From contig JAIVJI010000062.1 in NCBI GenBank assembly GCA_020200135.1, positions 1 to 48,434 of the forward strand: a stretch of DNA of 48,434 nt, read 5' to 3'. The notes beneath the pieces were generated by a model. That model saw only the letters and a list, made by a program, of their open reading frames with translations. It had not been told where the DNA came from and searched no databases. The stretch's first letter is position 1; every line of letters starts with the position of its first letter. The DNA comes from Acidobacteriota bacterium (GTDB lineage: Bacteria; Acidobacteriota; Blastocatellia; Pyrinomonadales; Pyrinomonadaceae). Position numbers and translations under genes: made by a program. Shown here in pieces: positions 1 to 8,290 of this stretch.

Positions 1-454
1 CTGGTTGGGCTGCGGGTGCTTGGCCGCGTCCCTGCGCCTGTACTTGCCGATGCTGGTGCTCCCCGTGCCGAAGTGGAGCGTTGTCGATGTTTTCGCCGTT
101 GAGGTCGATGGGGCAAGTGGCGCCGGGGCAGTAGAGCTTCAGAGACGGCGCGCTGTGGGTGTGGCTGGCGTTGAGCATGACCTCCCCCGGCCTGAGCCCT
201 TTGTAGCCCCTCACCAGGTCGCGCACTTCATCGACGAAAGACCGCTCGAAGACGGCCACGTCAACACCGACCAGGACCATGCGACGCCCCGCCTCGGGTT
301 CTTCGATGGCCAGCACGCGCACCCAGAGGTCTTGTTTGAATTTGACTTCATTTTCCTCTTCGACGTGGATTGTGTTGGACTTGTGGTCGGGGCCGCTGCC
401 CAGCAGGGAGATGTCGTCGATGTCGTCGAGGTCAATGTAGTCCGTCTTCTTCAC
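1..454 (-). pseudogene. Neutral ceramidase-like protein, 5' part, frameshifted and cut by the window edge
   Basis: Read on the minus strand from a GTG at 454, the frame gives the N-terminal part of a neutral/alkaline ceramidase-like hydrolase. GSGPDHKSN, then LWVRVLAIE, then VLVGVDVAVF and the signature LNASHTHSAP are visible in order, as expected for the family. Near positions 77-82 the similarity leaves this frame: the initial frame continues as an Arg/Gln-rich sequence, while the frame one base on reads LHFGTGSTSIGKYRRR, which fits the family. One extra base around 79-80 explains this. The GTG overlaps the TGA of the upstream phosphotransferase fragment (GTGA), so the two look co-translated. 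No signal peptide is seen. The defect could be a real mutation or an assembly error; the rest of the gene lies beyond position 1. Confidence 0.72.
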
Positions 455-906
455 ACAGTGCCCCGCGCCGCCCACTGTAGCGCCGTCTCCAACTGCCGAC
501 GCTGAACCGCGCGGACTCGCAGGGCGTCGCTTATCTGCGGCAGGCCGGCGCGCGCGGCGAAGTAACCGCTGACCCGTGCCGCGACCTCGGGCGCGTCGGG
601 CAGAATCTTTTCCGGCTCGGGCCCGCCCTCGTAGGCAAGGCTCGGCAGCCAGAAGCCGAGGTCGAGTCGTGGGTTCGACAGACAGGCCCCGTTCCAATCA
701 ACGAACACCGCGCGCGCCGCCGTGATGCAGATGTTGTCGCTTCGCAGGTCAACATGCGTCAGGCTCTCGCCCTCGGTGGGACATCTCTCTTCGTACTCAA
801 GCAGCGCGGGGAGCGCCGCCTCAAGCCAGACGGCGTCCGCCACCCCGAGCGCGAGGAACGGCCCCGGGTCTGCGGCGACCGCGCGCCAGCTCGCCTTTAG
901 CGGCAC
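451..906 (-). pseudogene. C-terminal half of an APH-family phosphotransferase
   Basis: The 151 codons from a GTG at 906 hold only the C-lobe of an aminoglycoside/choline-kinase-type phosphotransferase. The catalytic loop THVDLRSDNICI (HxDxxxxN) and the metal-binding FVDWNGAC segment are intact. The N-lobe that binds ATP, normally about 100-130 residues, is missing. An in-frame TGA lies directly before the GTG, and the DNA upstream belongs to a transposase remnant, so the gene has apparently lost its 5' part. Its stop overlaps the start of the ceramidase-like frame. The motifs are seen directly; loss of function is inferred from the missing lobe. It could be read as a short intact gene, but that is unlikely without an ATP site. 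Confidence 0.7.
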
Positions 907-1044
907 GCGTCATCCACTGGCTGACCGCGCCTTTGGTCACGGCGAGGGCTTCGGCGATCTCGTGGTGCGTCCAGCCGTGGCCGCGTTCAAAACGCGGCGG
1001 ACGCGACGGGGCGAGGCGGAAATTTTCACTTTGGGGCTATCCAT
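898..1044 (-). pseudogene. Transposase N-terminal helix-turn-helix remnant
   Basis: An ATG at 1044 begins MDSPKVKISASPRRVR, the kind of N-terminus found in IS630-like/winged-helix transposase first frames. That frame stops after 36 codons. A neighbouring frame then encodes RFERGHGWTHHEIAEALAVT followed by KGAVSQWMTRA, a clear helix-turn-helix. The two parts are out of frame, so at least one frameshift has occurred, and nothing of the DDE catalytic domain follows: the sequence runs straight into the truncated phosphotransferase. I read it as a decayed insertion sequence end. The exact IS family is a guess from the HTH alone. Confidence 0.6.
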
Positions 1045-1456
1045 TCTCTTCTCTCATCTCCGTTTTTTATTATTTCTGCGACCGGACGGTGGCTCGACGA
1101 AGGCGGCCGGGGCTTTCAATTCCCGCGCGCTAAATCCGCGCCGCTGTCGCATCCTCGGTGGGAGAGTAGGCGCGGGCGGTTGAGATTTACTTGAGGCGCG
1201 GCCCCGGCCTCGGGCTCAAGTGACTTGAGGCGGGGGCGGGGCTTTTGCCGTGAAAAGCCGCCGAAAAGGTGTTCTCGGCCGCGCCGCCGGAAATTATCCG
1301 GCGCGTCGGAATTTCGCGCCGCCGGGCACTTGAGACGGCTCGCAGGCGGTAGATTTTCGGCCCGTTTCGATGTAAGGTCTACCCCGTAACCTCTTCCCGA
1401 CGCGGCGCCCGGCGCGGGCGCGACCAGAGATTTTCCAACAGAGAGTGAGACCCCTC
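1045..1456. other. Non-coding gap before the M3 peptidase
   Basis: No convincing gene is visible in these 412 bases. The stretch holds an AT-rich patch near 1062-1076, which could contain a promoter for the transposase remnant on the minus strand. It also holds three copies of ACTTGAG (near 1190, 1223 and 1328), one of them inside a hairpin described separately. The bases before the ATG at 1457 contain a purine-rich GAGAGTGAGA tract that may serve as a weak ribosome binding site. I see no clear -35/-10 pair for the downstream gene. Confidence 0.5.
1201..1242. repeat. GC-rich imperfect inverted repeat with a perfect 15-base core palindrome
   Basis: The arms GCCCCGGCCTCGGGCTCAAG and CTTGAGGCGGGGGCGGGGC pair with a few mismatches around a single central base. 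The core CTCAAGTGACTTGAG at 1215-1229 is perfectly symmetrical. TTTT follows at 1243-1246. It could be an operator for the downstream M3 peptidase gene, about 210 bases ahead, or a terminator for readthrough. The short T-run makes a terminator only possible. Confidence 0.5.
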
Positions 1457-3700
1457 ATGTCCAAATTCATCACCCGCGGCGGCGCGATTCTCTTCGCGGC
1501 CGCAGTGTCGGGCTGTGTCATAGCTATGAGCGTTAACGCCGAGAGCGGCGCCCCCGTCGGGCAGGCCGCGCAGTCCGGCGCCGCCGGCACGCCCGCACAG
1601 GCGAAACCGAATCCTCTCCTCGCCGAATGGACCGGCCCGCACGGCGGCACGCCGCCCTTCGACCACGTCGAGGTCGCGCACTTCAAGCCGGCGCTCGAAG
1701 CCGGGATGGCCGAGCAGCTCGTCGAAATCGACAAGATAGCCAAAGACCCTTCGGCCCCGACCTTCGAGAACACCATCGCCGCGCTGGAGCGCGCCGGGCA
1801 GACGCTCGACCGCGTGACGACCGTCTACGGCGTCTGGGGCTCGACGATGAACACGCCCGACTTCCAGGCGGTTCAGCGCGAGATGGCGCCACGGCTCGCG
1901 GCCTTCAACGACAAGATCACGCAGAACGAGGCGCTCTTCCGCCGCATCGAGGCGGTCTACAACTCGCCCGACAAGGCCAAGTGGAGCCCGGAGCGGCAGC
2001 GCCTCGCGTGGCTCTACCACACCAACTTCGTCCGCGCGGGCGCCAAGCTCGACGCCGCGAAGAAGGCGCGGCTCTCCGAGATCAACCAGAAGCTCGCCGG
2101 GCTCTACACGCGCTTCAGCCAGAACCTGCTCTCGGACGAGAACGACCAGTTCCTCGCCCTCAAGAGCGAGGAGGAGCTGGCCGGGCTGCCCCAGTCGTTG
2201 CGCGACGCGGCGGCGGCCGCGGCCGTGTCGAAGAAGCTGCCGGGGCAGTGGGTCGTCACCAACACGCGCTCGTCGGTCGACCCGTTCCTGACCTACTCCG
2301 ACCGGCGCGAGCTGCGCGAAAAGGTCTGGCGCATGTTCGTCAACCGCGGCGACAACGGCGACAAGAACGACAACAACGCCATCATCACCGAAGTCCTCCA
2401 GCTCCGCGCCGAGCGCGCCGGCCTGCTCGGCTACAAGACGCACGCGCACTGGCGTCTGGAGAACGCGATGGCGAAGACGCCCGAGCGCGCGATGGAGCTG
2501 ATGGAGGGCGTGTGGAAGCCGGCGGTGGCGCGCGTCCGCGAGGAGGTCGCCGACATGCAGGCGCTCGCCGACAAGGAGGGCGCGAAGATCAAGATCGAGC
2601 CGTGGGACTACCGCTATTACATGGAGAAGGTCAGGAAGGCGCGCTACGACCTCGACCAGAACGAGGTCAAGCAGTACCTCCAGCTCGAACGCTTGCGCGA
2701 GGGCATCTTCTGGGTCGCGGGCGAGCTGTTCGGCTTCGAGTTCAAGCCCGCGACCGGCGTCCCGGTCTACCACCCGGACGTGCGCGTCTGGGAGGTGACC
2801 GACCGCAAGTCGGGGCGCCACGTCGGGCTGTGGTACTTCGACCCGTACGCGCGCGACGGCAAGCGCTCGGGCGCGTGGATGAACGCGTACCGCAGCCAGG
2901 AGCGGATGGACAAGGACATCAAGACCATCGTCTCGAACAACTCGAACTTCGTGAAGGGCAAGCCGGGCGAGTCGGTGCTCATCTCGTGGGACGACGCGCG
3001 GACGCTGTTCCACGAGTTCGGGCACGCCCTCCACGGGCTCTCCTCGTCGGTCACCTACCCGACGCTCGCCGGCACGGCCGTCTCGCGCGACTACGTCGAG
3101 TTCCCCTCGCAGCTACTCGAACACTGGTTCTCGACGCCCGAGGTGTTGCAGCGGTTCGCGCTCCACCACCAGACGGGCAAGCCCATCCCGCAGGCGCTCG
3201 TCGATAAGATAAAGCGCGCCGACACGTTCAACCAGGGCTTCGCCACGACCGAGTACCTCTCATCCGCGCTCGTCGACATGAAGCTCCACCTCGCGGGCTC
3301 GCAGAGGATAGACCCCGACGAGTTTGAGAAGAAGACGCTGGCGGAACTGGGTATGCCCTCGGAGCTGGTGATGCGCCACCGCACGCCGCAGTTCGGGCAC
3401 GTCTTCGCGAGCGACGGCTACTCGGCCGGCTACTACAGCTACCTCTGGTCGGACGTGCTCACCGCCGACGCCTTCGAGGCGTTCGAGGAAGGCGGAGGCG
3501 CCTACGACAAGGCCGTGGCCGAGCGCCTGCGCAAGTTCATCTTCTCGGTCGGCAACACCGTGGACCCGGCCTCGGCCTACCGCTCTTTCCGCGGCCGCGA
3601 CCCGCGCGTCGAGGCGCTGATGCGCAAGCGCGGCTTCCCCGTCGCCGGGACGAACGCCGGCGACAAGCCCGCGGGCAAGTCCGAGACGAAGCGCAACTAG
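1457..3700 (+). CDS. dcp: M3 family peptidyl-dipeptidase, lipoprotein
   Basis: This is a zinc metallopeptidase of the M3 (thimet oligopeptidase/Dcp) family, which removes dipeptides or small pieces from short peptides. HEFGH at residues 519-523 is the zinc-binding HExxH, and DYVEFPSQ downstream supplies the third ligand and the conserved M3 segment. The 747-residue length suits Dcp plus an N-terminal extension. The first 20 residues form a signal peptide ending in the lipobox VSGC, so the mature enzyme is probably a lipoprotein with Cys20 lipidated. I chose the ATG at 1457 over a GTG four codons earlier because it puts the basic n-region first. A strong hairpin terminator follows at 3747, so it is probably transcribed alone. 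Family assignment is firm; the Dcp name rather than another M3 member is likely. Confidence 0.9.
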   Translation: MSKFITRGGAILFAAAVSGCVIAMSVNAESGAPVGQAAQSGAAGTPAQAKPNPLLAEWTGPHGGTPPFDHVEVAHFKPALEAGMAEQLVEIDKIAKDPSAPTFENTIAALERAGQTLDRVTTVYGVWGSTMNTPDFQAVQREMAPRLAAFNDKITQNEALFRRIEAVYNSPDKAKWSPERQRLAWLYHTNFVRAGAKLDAAKKARLSEINQKLAGLYTRFSQNLLSDENDQFLALKSEEELAGLPQSLRDAAAAAAVSKKLPGQWVVTNTRSSVDPFLTYSDRRELREKVWRMFVNRGDNGDKNDNNAIITEVLQLRAERAGLLGYKTHAHWRLENAMAKTPERAMELMEGVWKPAVARVREEVADMQALADKEGAKIKIEPWDYRYYMEKVRKARYDLDQNEVKQYLQLERLREGIFWVAGELFGFEFKPATGVPVYHPDVRVWEVTDRKSGRHVGLWYFDPYARDGKRSGAWMNAYRSQERMDKDIKTIVSNNSNFVKGKPGESVLISWDDARTLFHEFGHALHGLSSSVTYPTLAGTAVSRDYVEFPSQLLEHWFSTPEVLQRFALHHQTGKPIPQALVDKIKRADTFNQGFATTEYLSSALVDMKLHLAGSQRIDPDEFEKKTLAELGMPSELVMRHRTPQFGHVFASDGYSAGYYSYLWSDVLTADAFEAFEEGGGAYDKAVAERLRKFIFSVGNTVDPASAYRSFRGRDPRVEALMRKRGFPVAGTNAGDKPAGKSETKRN

Positions 3701-3721
3701 GACTCGGCGAGTGTAAAAGAC

Positions 3722-4651
3722 TTGGGAGAATACTCGTCCACGAAGAGGCCGCCCCGGGCGAAGGCGCTCGGGGCGGCCTTCTGTTTGGCGGCGTCGCTCT
3801 GCGCCGCCGTGCCGCCCGCGCCCGGCCTCCAGCGCGTGGTCGAAGCCCCCGCGCCACGGCACACACGGGCGCTGCTCGGCGTCCGTCTGAGCGCCGAGGT
3901 CTCCGGCTGGCTGGACGAGGTCGAGGCGAAGCTCGGCAGGGAGGTCTACGCGGAGTTCGCGGAGCTTGACGAAGAGGGCGCGGGCGAAGACTACACGCTG
4001 GGCGTGAGCTATCTGACGGGGGCGGGCGTGGGCGTCGTGCGCGTGGACGAGAGCTTTCGCGCGAGGGGCGCGAAGGCGGCCGAGGCGGTCATCGGGCACG
4101 AGCTGCTCCACCTGCGTCTGCGCGCGCGCGGCTACCCGCTCTTCCTCTTCTCGCCGGAGGTGATGACGATGAGGGGGCGCGCGGTGGACGTCGAACAGTC
4201 GAACGTCAACGACCTCGTGAGCCTCATCGAGCACCGCGTCTTCGCCTCGGAGATGCGGCGCACCGGCTTCGACAAGCTGGTCGACCTCACGAACGGGCTG
4301 GGGGCCGCGCGGCGCCGGCGCGGCACCGAAGACAGTCAGGCCGAGACGCTCAACTACGCGCGGGCGGCGCTTGAGTGGGACGACGCGCGACTGCTCGAAG
4401 AGCTGACGCGCGTCCACCGTGCGAACGGCTGGTCGCGCTCGCTCGCCGACGGCCGGCGCCTCGCCGACATCATCCGCGCCGCGAACGTCAACGCGCCCGG
4501 CGACATCGCGCCCGTCTTCCTGCGCGGCATGGCCGTCCTCTACCGCGCCGAGTTCACGGTCGAGCCAGACCGCCGCTTCGCCCTCTCGAAAATCTACCCG
4601 CAGATGCTCATCCGCGCCCGCCGCCCCGCGCGCACGCGCCGCCGCAGGTGA
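3722..4651 (+). CDS. Putative secreted HELLH zinc metallopeptidase, family not recognised
   Basis: I do not recognise this family. From a TTG at 3722 it reads 309 residues. A basic stretch KRPPRAK followed by a hydrophobic run to about residue 35 looks like a signal peptide. The segment GHELLHLRLRARG, with the first zinc-ligand His near residue 126, is a classic HExxH, and SLIEHRVFASEM about 45 residues later offers a glutamate third ligand, as in gluzincins. The C-terminus is Arg/Pro-rich. The start is uncertain: the GC-rich hairpin that looks like the terminator of the gene upstream lies inside codons 9-19, and in-frame TTG (3785), GTG (3809) and GTG (3836) starts exist beyond it, which would remove the signal peptide. 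Peptidase activity is inferred from the motif only. Confidence 0.72.
   Translation: MGEYSSTKRPPRAKALGAAFCLAASLCAAVPPAPGLQRVVEAPAPRHTRALLGVRLSAEVSGWLDEVEAKLGREVYAEFAELDEEGAGEDYTLGVSYLTGAGVGVVRVDESFRARGAKAAEAVIGHELLHLRLRARGYPLFLFSPEVMTMRGRAVDVEQSNVNDLVSLIEHRVFASEMRRTGFDKLVDLTNGLGAARRRRGTEDSQAETLNYARAALEWDDARLLEELTRVHRANGWSRSLADGRRLADIIRAANVNAPGDIAPVFLRGMAVLYRAEFTVEPDRRFALSKIYPQMLIRARRPARTRRRR
3747..3785 (+). terminator. Rho-independent terminator-like hairpin after the M3 peptidase
   Basis: GGCCGCCCCGGGCG (3747-3760) pairs with CGCTCGGGGCGGCC (3765-3778) across a four-base loop, with one non-Watson-Crick pair. TTCTGTTT follows. It lies 47 bases past the M3 stop codon. It also overlaps the first codons of the next gene if that gene starts at 3722. 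Confidence 0.65.
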
Positions 4652-4803
4652 CGCAGCCCGCCGACGCGCCAGCCACGGGAACTTTTCGGGGCGGCGGCCT
4701 CACGCCGACTCCCCAAATATTGATTGTATTTTCCCCCGGATAGGGGTAAAACACCGCCGCCCTCGCCTTAACTTCCCGACGCACTACCGCCCCGGAGGCT
4801 CCC

Positions 4804-6669
4804 ATGCGAAACGCACTACTGCTTTTGTCGCTGCTTCTCCTCTTCCCGTCTCCCCCGTCGTCCCAGGCCCAGGAGCCGACGGACGCGAAGGGGTACTTCG
4901 ACCGGGCCGTCAAGCGCTTCAAAAATAAGGATTTCGACGGGGCGCTAAATGACTACGACAAGGCCCTCGCCCTGAGGCCCGACTTCGCCGAAGCATACTT
5001 CGATCGGAGCTTCATCAAATCGATTCACGAGGATTACGCGGGCGCGGTCGCTGATCTCGACAAGTACGTGTCGTTACGGCCGGGCGATACCGAGGGCTAC
5101 CGCATGCGTGGGATTACCAAAGCCCTGCGGGGGGACGTGGAGGGGGCCGCCACCGACTACACGAGGCTCATCGAGGTCAACCCGCGGGATGTGGACGCCT
5201 ACCTCTCGCGCGCCGGGCTGCGGAGTAAAAAGGACGAAGCCGGGGCGCTGGCCGACTACAACAGGGCCACAGAGATCACGCCGCCGTCGGCTGTGGCTTT
5301 CGACGCGCGCGCCCGTTTTTTCCTGGGTAAGAACGATTTCACCGCGGCGCTCGCGGACTTCAACCGCGTCATCGAACTCGAGCCGCGAGACGCCGACGCG
5401 TACCACGCCCGCGCCACGTTGCGCGAGAGACTCGCGCTCAAAGAGGGTCGTAAAGACTATTACCGTGACGTGCTCGCCGACCTCGACAAGGCCGTCGAGT
5501 TGTCACCCAAGGCGGGTAATCTCTACGGGTTCAGGGGCAGAATCCGGGACATGGCCAGAGACCAGGGCGGGGCGCTGGCCGACTACACCAAACAGATAGA
5601 GCTGTCAGAGGGCGACGCAACTGAGCAAGGTTACGGCTACAGCAACCGCGCCCACTTGTATGAGAAGATGGGCCGTCACGCAGAGGAGATTCAAGACCTG
5701 ACCAGCCAGCTCAAGCTGCAACCCGACCGCGGCTCACCTTACCTCGGACTGGCGCGGGCCTACGGCAAGCTGAACAAACCGCAGGAGGCGCGCGCGGCGC
5801 TCGCGGAGGCCCTGCGGTTGTACTCTGAGGAGGCCCTCCGCGCCCCCGACGACCCCTGGAGCCACATATCTCTGTCGGGGGTTTACAGGGACATGGGCGA
5901 CCACGCGTCGGCGCTCAAGCTCATGGACAAGGCCGTCGCCCTCGCCCCGAAGGACGCCCTCGTCATCAGTCTGCGCGCAGCGCAACGAAAGGCGAGGGGG
6001 GATTACGAGGGGGCCGCGGCCGACTACAGCGCCGCCATCGAACTCGACCCGAAGGGGCAGTGGGCTTACATGGGGCGCGGGCTGATGCGCGTGAACCAGG
6101 GCAGGGACGCGGAGGCCGAGCCGGACTTTAAGAAGTGCGTCGCGCTTGAGCCGGCGTGTGCGGACTTGATCGAGCAGAACGTCGCCGAGATTAAGAGTAA
6201 GAGGACTAAGCCCGCGGCGACCACGGTGACGCGACCGCACTCCGTCGTTCCGCAGGCCGCGCCGCCGGGGGGCGTCGGCGTCCCCTCCTACGCCAAGCCG
6301 CCGCCCCCGCCGCCGCGCGGCCCCTTCCCCAACGCGGAGGCCGCCGCGCGGAACCTCTCGGCGCAGAATGCGCAGCAGCTGTCCGGTACTTACGACCTAT
6401 ACCTCTCGGAAGACATGACGGGCACCCCGTTCGGCTCGATGGTCATCACGTGGACGAAACTGAACGAGTTTCAGGTGCGCGGCGACGGATGGTCGGGCGC
6501 GGGGAAGATTACCAACGGTGACGGCTTCTACGACTGGAAGTTCGAGGACGGGAAGACGGGCCGGACGACCTTCACCTTCCACTGGGGGCAACAGACGCTG
6601 AGGGGGCACGTCGTCGGCTCGGGGCTGGACGGGCGCTACGTGGCGCGCCGCAGGAGCCCCTTCAAGTGA
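4804..6669 (+). CDS. Secreted TPR-repeat protein with a C-terminal beta-rich domain
   Basis: The start is well supported: CGGAGG lies just upstream of the ATG. The 621-residue protein opens with a hydrophobic signal peptide ending near SSQAQ (about residue 22). Residues of roughly 25-460 are a long array of tetratricopeptide repeats with the recurring pattern GALADYxxxIELxPxxxxAY; about eleven units can be counted by eye. A proline-rich linker with PPPPPP (about 490-512) leads to a separate domain of about 95 residues beginning LSGTYDLYLSEDMTGTPFGS and rich in Gly, Trp and aromatic residues, likely a small beta fold. TPR arrays mediate protein contacts, so a scaffold role outside the cytoplasm is inferred. 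The C-terminal domain is not one I recognise. Confidence 0.87.
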   Translation: MRNALLLLSLLLLFPSPPSSQAQEPTDAKGYFDRAVKRFKNKDFDGALNDYDKALALRPDFAEAYFDRSFIKSIHEDYAGAVADLDKYVSLRPGDTEGYRMRGITKALRGDVEGAATDYTRLIEVNPRDVDAYLSRAGLRSKKDEAGALADYNRATEITPPSAVAFDARARFFLGKNDFTAALADFNRVIELEPRDADAYHARATLRERLALKEGRKDYYRDVLADLDKAVELSPKAGNLYGFRGRIRDMARDQGGALADYTKQIELSEGDATEQGYGYSNRAHLYEKMGRHAEEIQDLTSQLKLQPDRGSPYLGLARAYGKLNKPQEARAALAEALRLYSEEALRAPDDPWSHISLSGVYRDMGDHASALKLMDKAVALAPKDALVISLRAAQRKARGDYEGAAADYSAAIELDPKGQWAYMGRGLMRVNQGRDAEAEPDFKKCVALEPACADLIEQNVAEIKSKRTKPAATTVTRPHSVVPQAAPPGGVGVPSYAKPPPPPPRGPFPNAEAAARNLSAQNAQQLSGTYDLYLSEDMTGTPFGSMVITWTKLNEFQVRGDGWSGAGKITNGDGFYDWKFEDGKTGRTTFTFHWGQQTLRGHVVGSGLDGRYVARRRSPFK

Positions 6670-6689
6670 CGACCTCTTTCTATTAACGT

Positions 6690-6729
6690 CCGCGCGCGTT
6701 CGCCGCCCTCGCGGGGGATGCGCGCGCGG
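6690..6729. terminator. Possible bidirectional terminator between convergent genes
   Basis: CCGCGCGCG (6690-6698) and CGCGCGCGG (6721-6729) form a nine-base perfect stem with a 22-base loop that can itself partly pair. It lies between the TPR gene and the convergent DUF5715 gene. There is no clear T-run, so its role is uncertain. Confidence 0.35.
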
Positions 6730-6736
6730 GCAAAGG

Positions 6737-8242
6737 TCAACGCTTTCTTCCCGGTCTCCCTTTTGCCGACTTCGCCGCGGGCTTCGTCTGCTTAGCCGCC
6801 GTCTTCGTCGCCGACTTAGTAGTCTTCTTCTCCGGCGGCTCTCGCTTCTCGGTCTTCTCGGTCTTCGCGCCCGCCGCCGCCTTCCCAAGCCTCCTGTCCA
6901 CAAACTCCGCGTCGGGCGGCCGCCCTTCGGCGAAGACGAAGACGTGGTAGTGGTCGCGCAGCTCGCGGAGCGCCTCGACGCGCCCCGCGCCCTCCAGACG
7001 CGCTATCTCGCCCATGACGAACTCCTGCTCTTCGGCCGTCATGTAGCGGTAGTAGATGTCGAAGGCGAGCCCCGTCGTGTGCGGAGGCGGCGCGACGTCG
7101 GCCGCGTTGGGGTTGCCCGACTCGCGCAGCAGACGCTGATACTCCTCCGTCCTGACGAGCGAGGTCACGGGCAGCGGGCGGTCGAACTTCGACTTGTACG
7201 CGGCGGCCAGCTCTTCGAGCAGTGCCAGCGCCGCCGGGCGGACGTGGCTGAGCATCCGCGCCTGGAACTCGCGCGACTGTGCGGGGTCGCGCAGTTCGTA
7301 CGAGCGCCCGCCGAAATCGCGCGCGAGCCGTTCAATCGCGGCGTACTCCGCGAAGAGTTGCTCGCCCACGCGCTCGCGCCCCTTCGCGCCGGGCTTGCCG
7401 TAGTAGGCCGCGAGCAGCTTCTCCTTCTCCGACACCGCGGCGACGTCTTTCTTCCGCGCGGCGGCGTCGGCGAGCAGGCGGGCGCGCGCGTCGCGCTCCT
7501 TCCGCCCCAGCCCTTTGAGCCCGGCCTCTATCTCCTTCAGCGCGTCAGACAGCCGCTTGCGCTCCTCGACGAGCCCGCGCTCGGTCGCCTCCAACTCCTC
7601 GACGTTGGCGAAGAGCGGCACGACCTTTCGGTTCTTCAGGTCGTAGTGCGTCAGCGCGCCGGTCGCCGTCAGCCCCACCCCGTAGAGGACGTACGAGTCG
7701 CCGAGTCGCGGCACCTCGACGAACGTGCCCCCGCCGCGTATCGCCTCGGCCAGCTCGGCGAAGTCGTGCGGCGACTTCGCGCCGACCTCGGCGGCGGCCG
7801 CGCCCTGGATGGCGAGGAAGCGGCGCGCTTCGCCGTACTGCTTCAGCTCGGCGGGGATTTCGACCGACGCCCTGCGCCCGGCCGGCTCGCCGCGGTCCTC
7901 TTCGAGTCTCAAGACGGCCTCGGCGTAAGGGTCGCGCGGCGGCGCGCCGGTCAGGATGTCCTTCACCTGCTCGGCGCCGGTCTTGAGGCCGCCGAGGAGT
8001 TCGCGCTTGTTTCTGGAGTAGATGAAGTAGGCCGCGAGCGCCCCGCATACGAGGATGACGAGCGGGAGCCAGCGTTTCAGCGGAGAGTATTTTGTAAGTG
8101 GCGGCGGGGCAGGAGGCCCGCCCTTCGTGACGCGCGGGTCGCGTGTGCCGGCCGCGCTCGCGGGCGGAGTGGGAGGCGCGGGCGTGTCGCCCTGTGCGTC
8201 TCGGCCCGGCTCCCCTCCCCTGCCCGCTTGTTCTTCCGCCAC
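6737..8242 (-). CDS. DUF5715 family membrane protein, M15-like metallopeptidase fold
   Basis: This 501-residue protein has a Pro/Gly-rich N-terminus, one membrane segment at about residues 58-75, an extracytoplasmic part, and a Lys/Ala/Thr-rich C-terminal tail of about 45 residues. The region around HTTGLAFDI (His388, Asp395) and DHYHVFVF (His431/His433) has the arrangement of zinc ligands found in D-Ala-D-Ala carboxypeptidase/M15 and LAS enzymes, and SLVRTEEYQRLL before it matches the family. A long predicted coiled-coil lies at about 220-280 (Lys/Glu/Arg-rich). A cell-wall peptidase or wall-binding role is plausible but unproven. The basic tail could bind acidic polymers or DNA. It is the last gene of a four-gene minus-strand run, 48 bases after the cystatin/GerMN gene. 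Confidence 0.8.
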   Translation of the reverse strand: MAEEQAGRGGEPGRDAQGDTPAPPTPPASAAGTRDPRVTKGGPPAPPPLTKYSPLKRWLPLVILVCGALAAYFIYSRNKRELLGGLKTGAEQVKDILTGAPPRDPYAEAVLRLEEDRGEPAGRRASVEIPAELKQYGEARRFLAIQGAAAAEVGAKSPHDFAELAEAIRGGGTFVEVPRLGDSYVLYGVGLTATGALTHYDLKNRKVVPLFANVEELEATERGLVEERKRLSDALKEIEAGLKGLGRKERDARARLLADAAARKKDVAAVSEKEKLLAAYYGKPGAKGRERVGEQLFAEYAAIERLARDFGGRSYELRDPAQSREFQARMLSHVRPAALALLEELAAAYKSKFDRPLPVTSLVRTEEYQRLLRESGNPNAADVAPPPHTTGLAFDIYYRYMTAEEQEFVMGEIARLEGAGRVEALRELRDHYHVFVFAEGRPPDAEFVDRRLGKAAAGAKTEKTEKREPPEKKTTKSATKTAAKQTKPAAKSAKGRPGRKR

Positions 8243-8290
8243 GCCCCTAAAATATCACGAGGCGCCCGCGCGTGCAGAGCGCGCAAACGT

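Noticed and set aside
451..906. An intact antibiotic-resistance kinase
   Set aside because: Only the C-lobe is present; the ATP-binding lobe is missing and the upstream DNA is a transposase relic.
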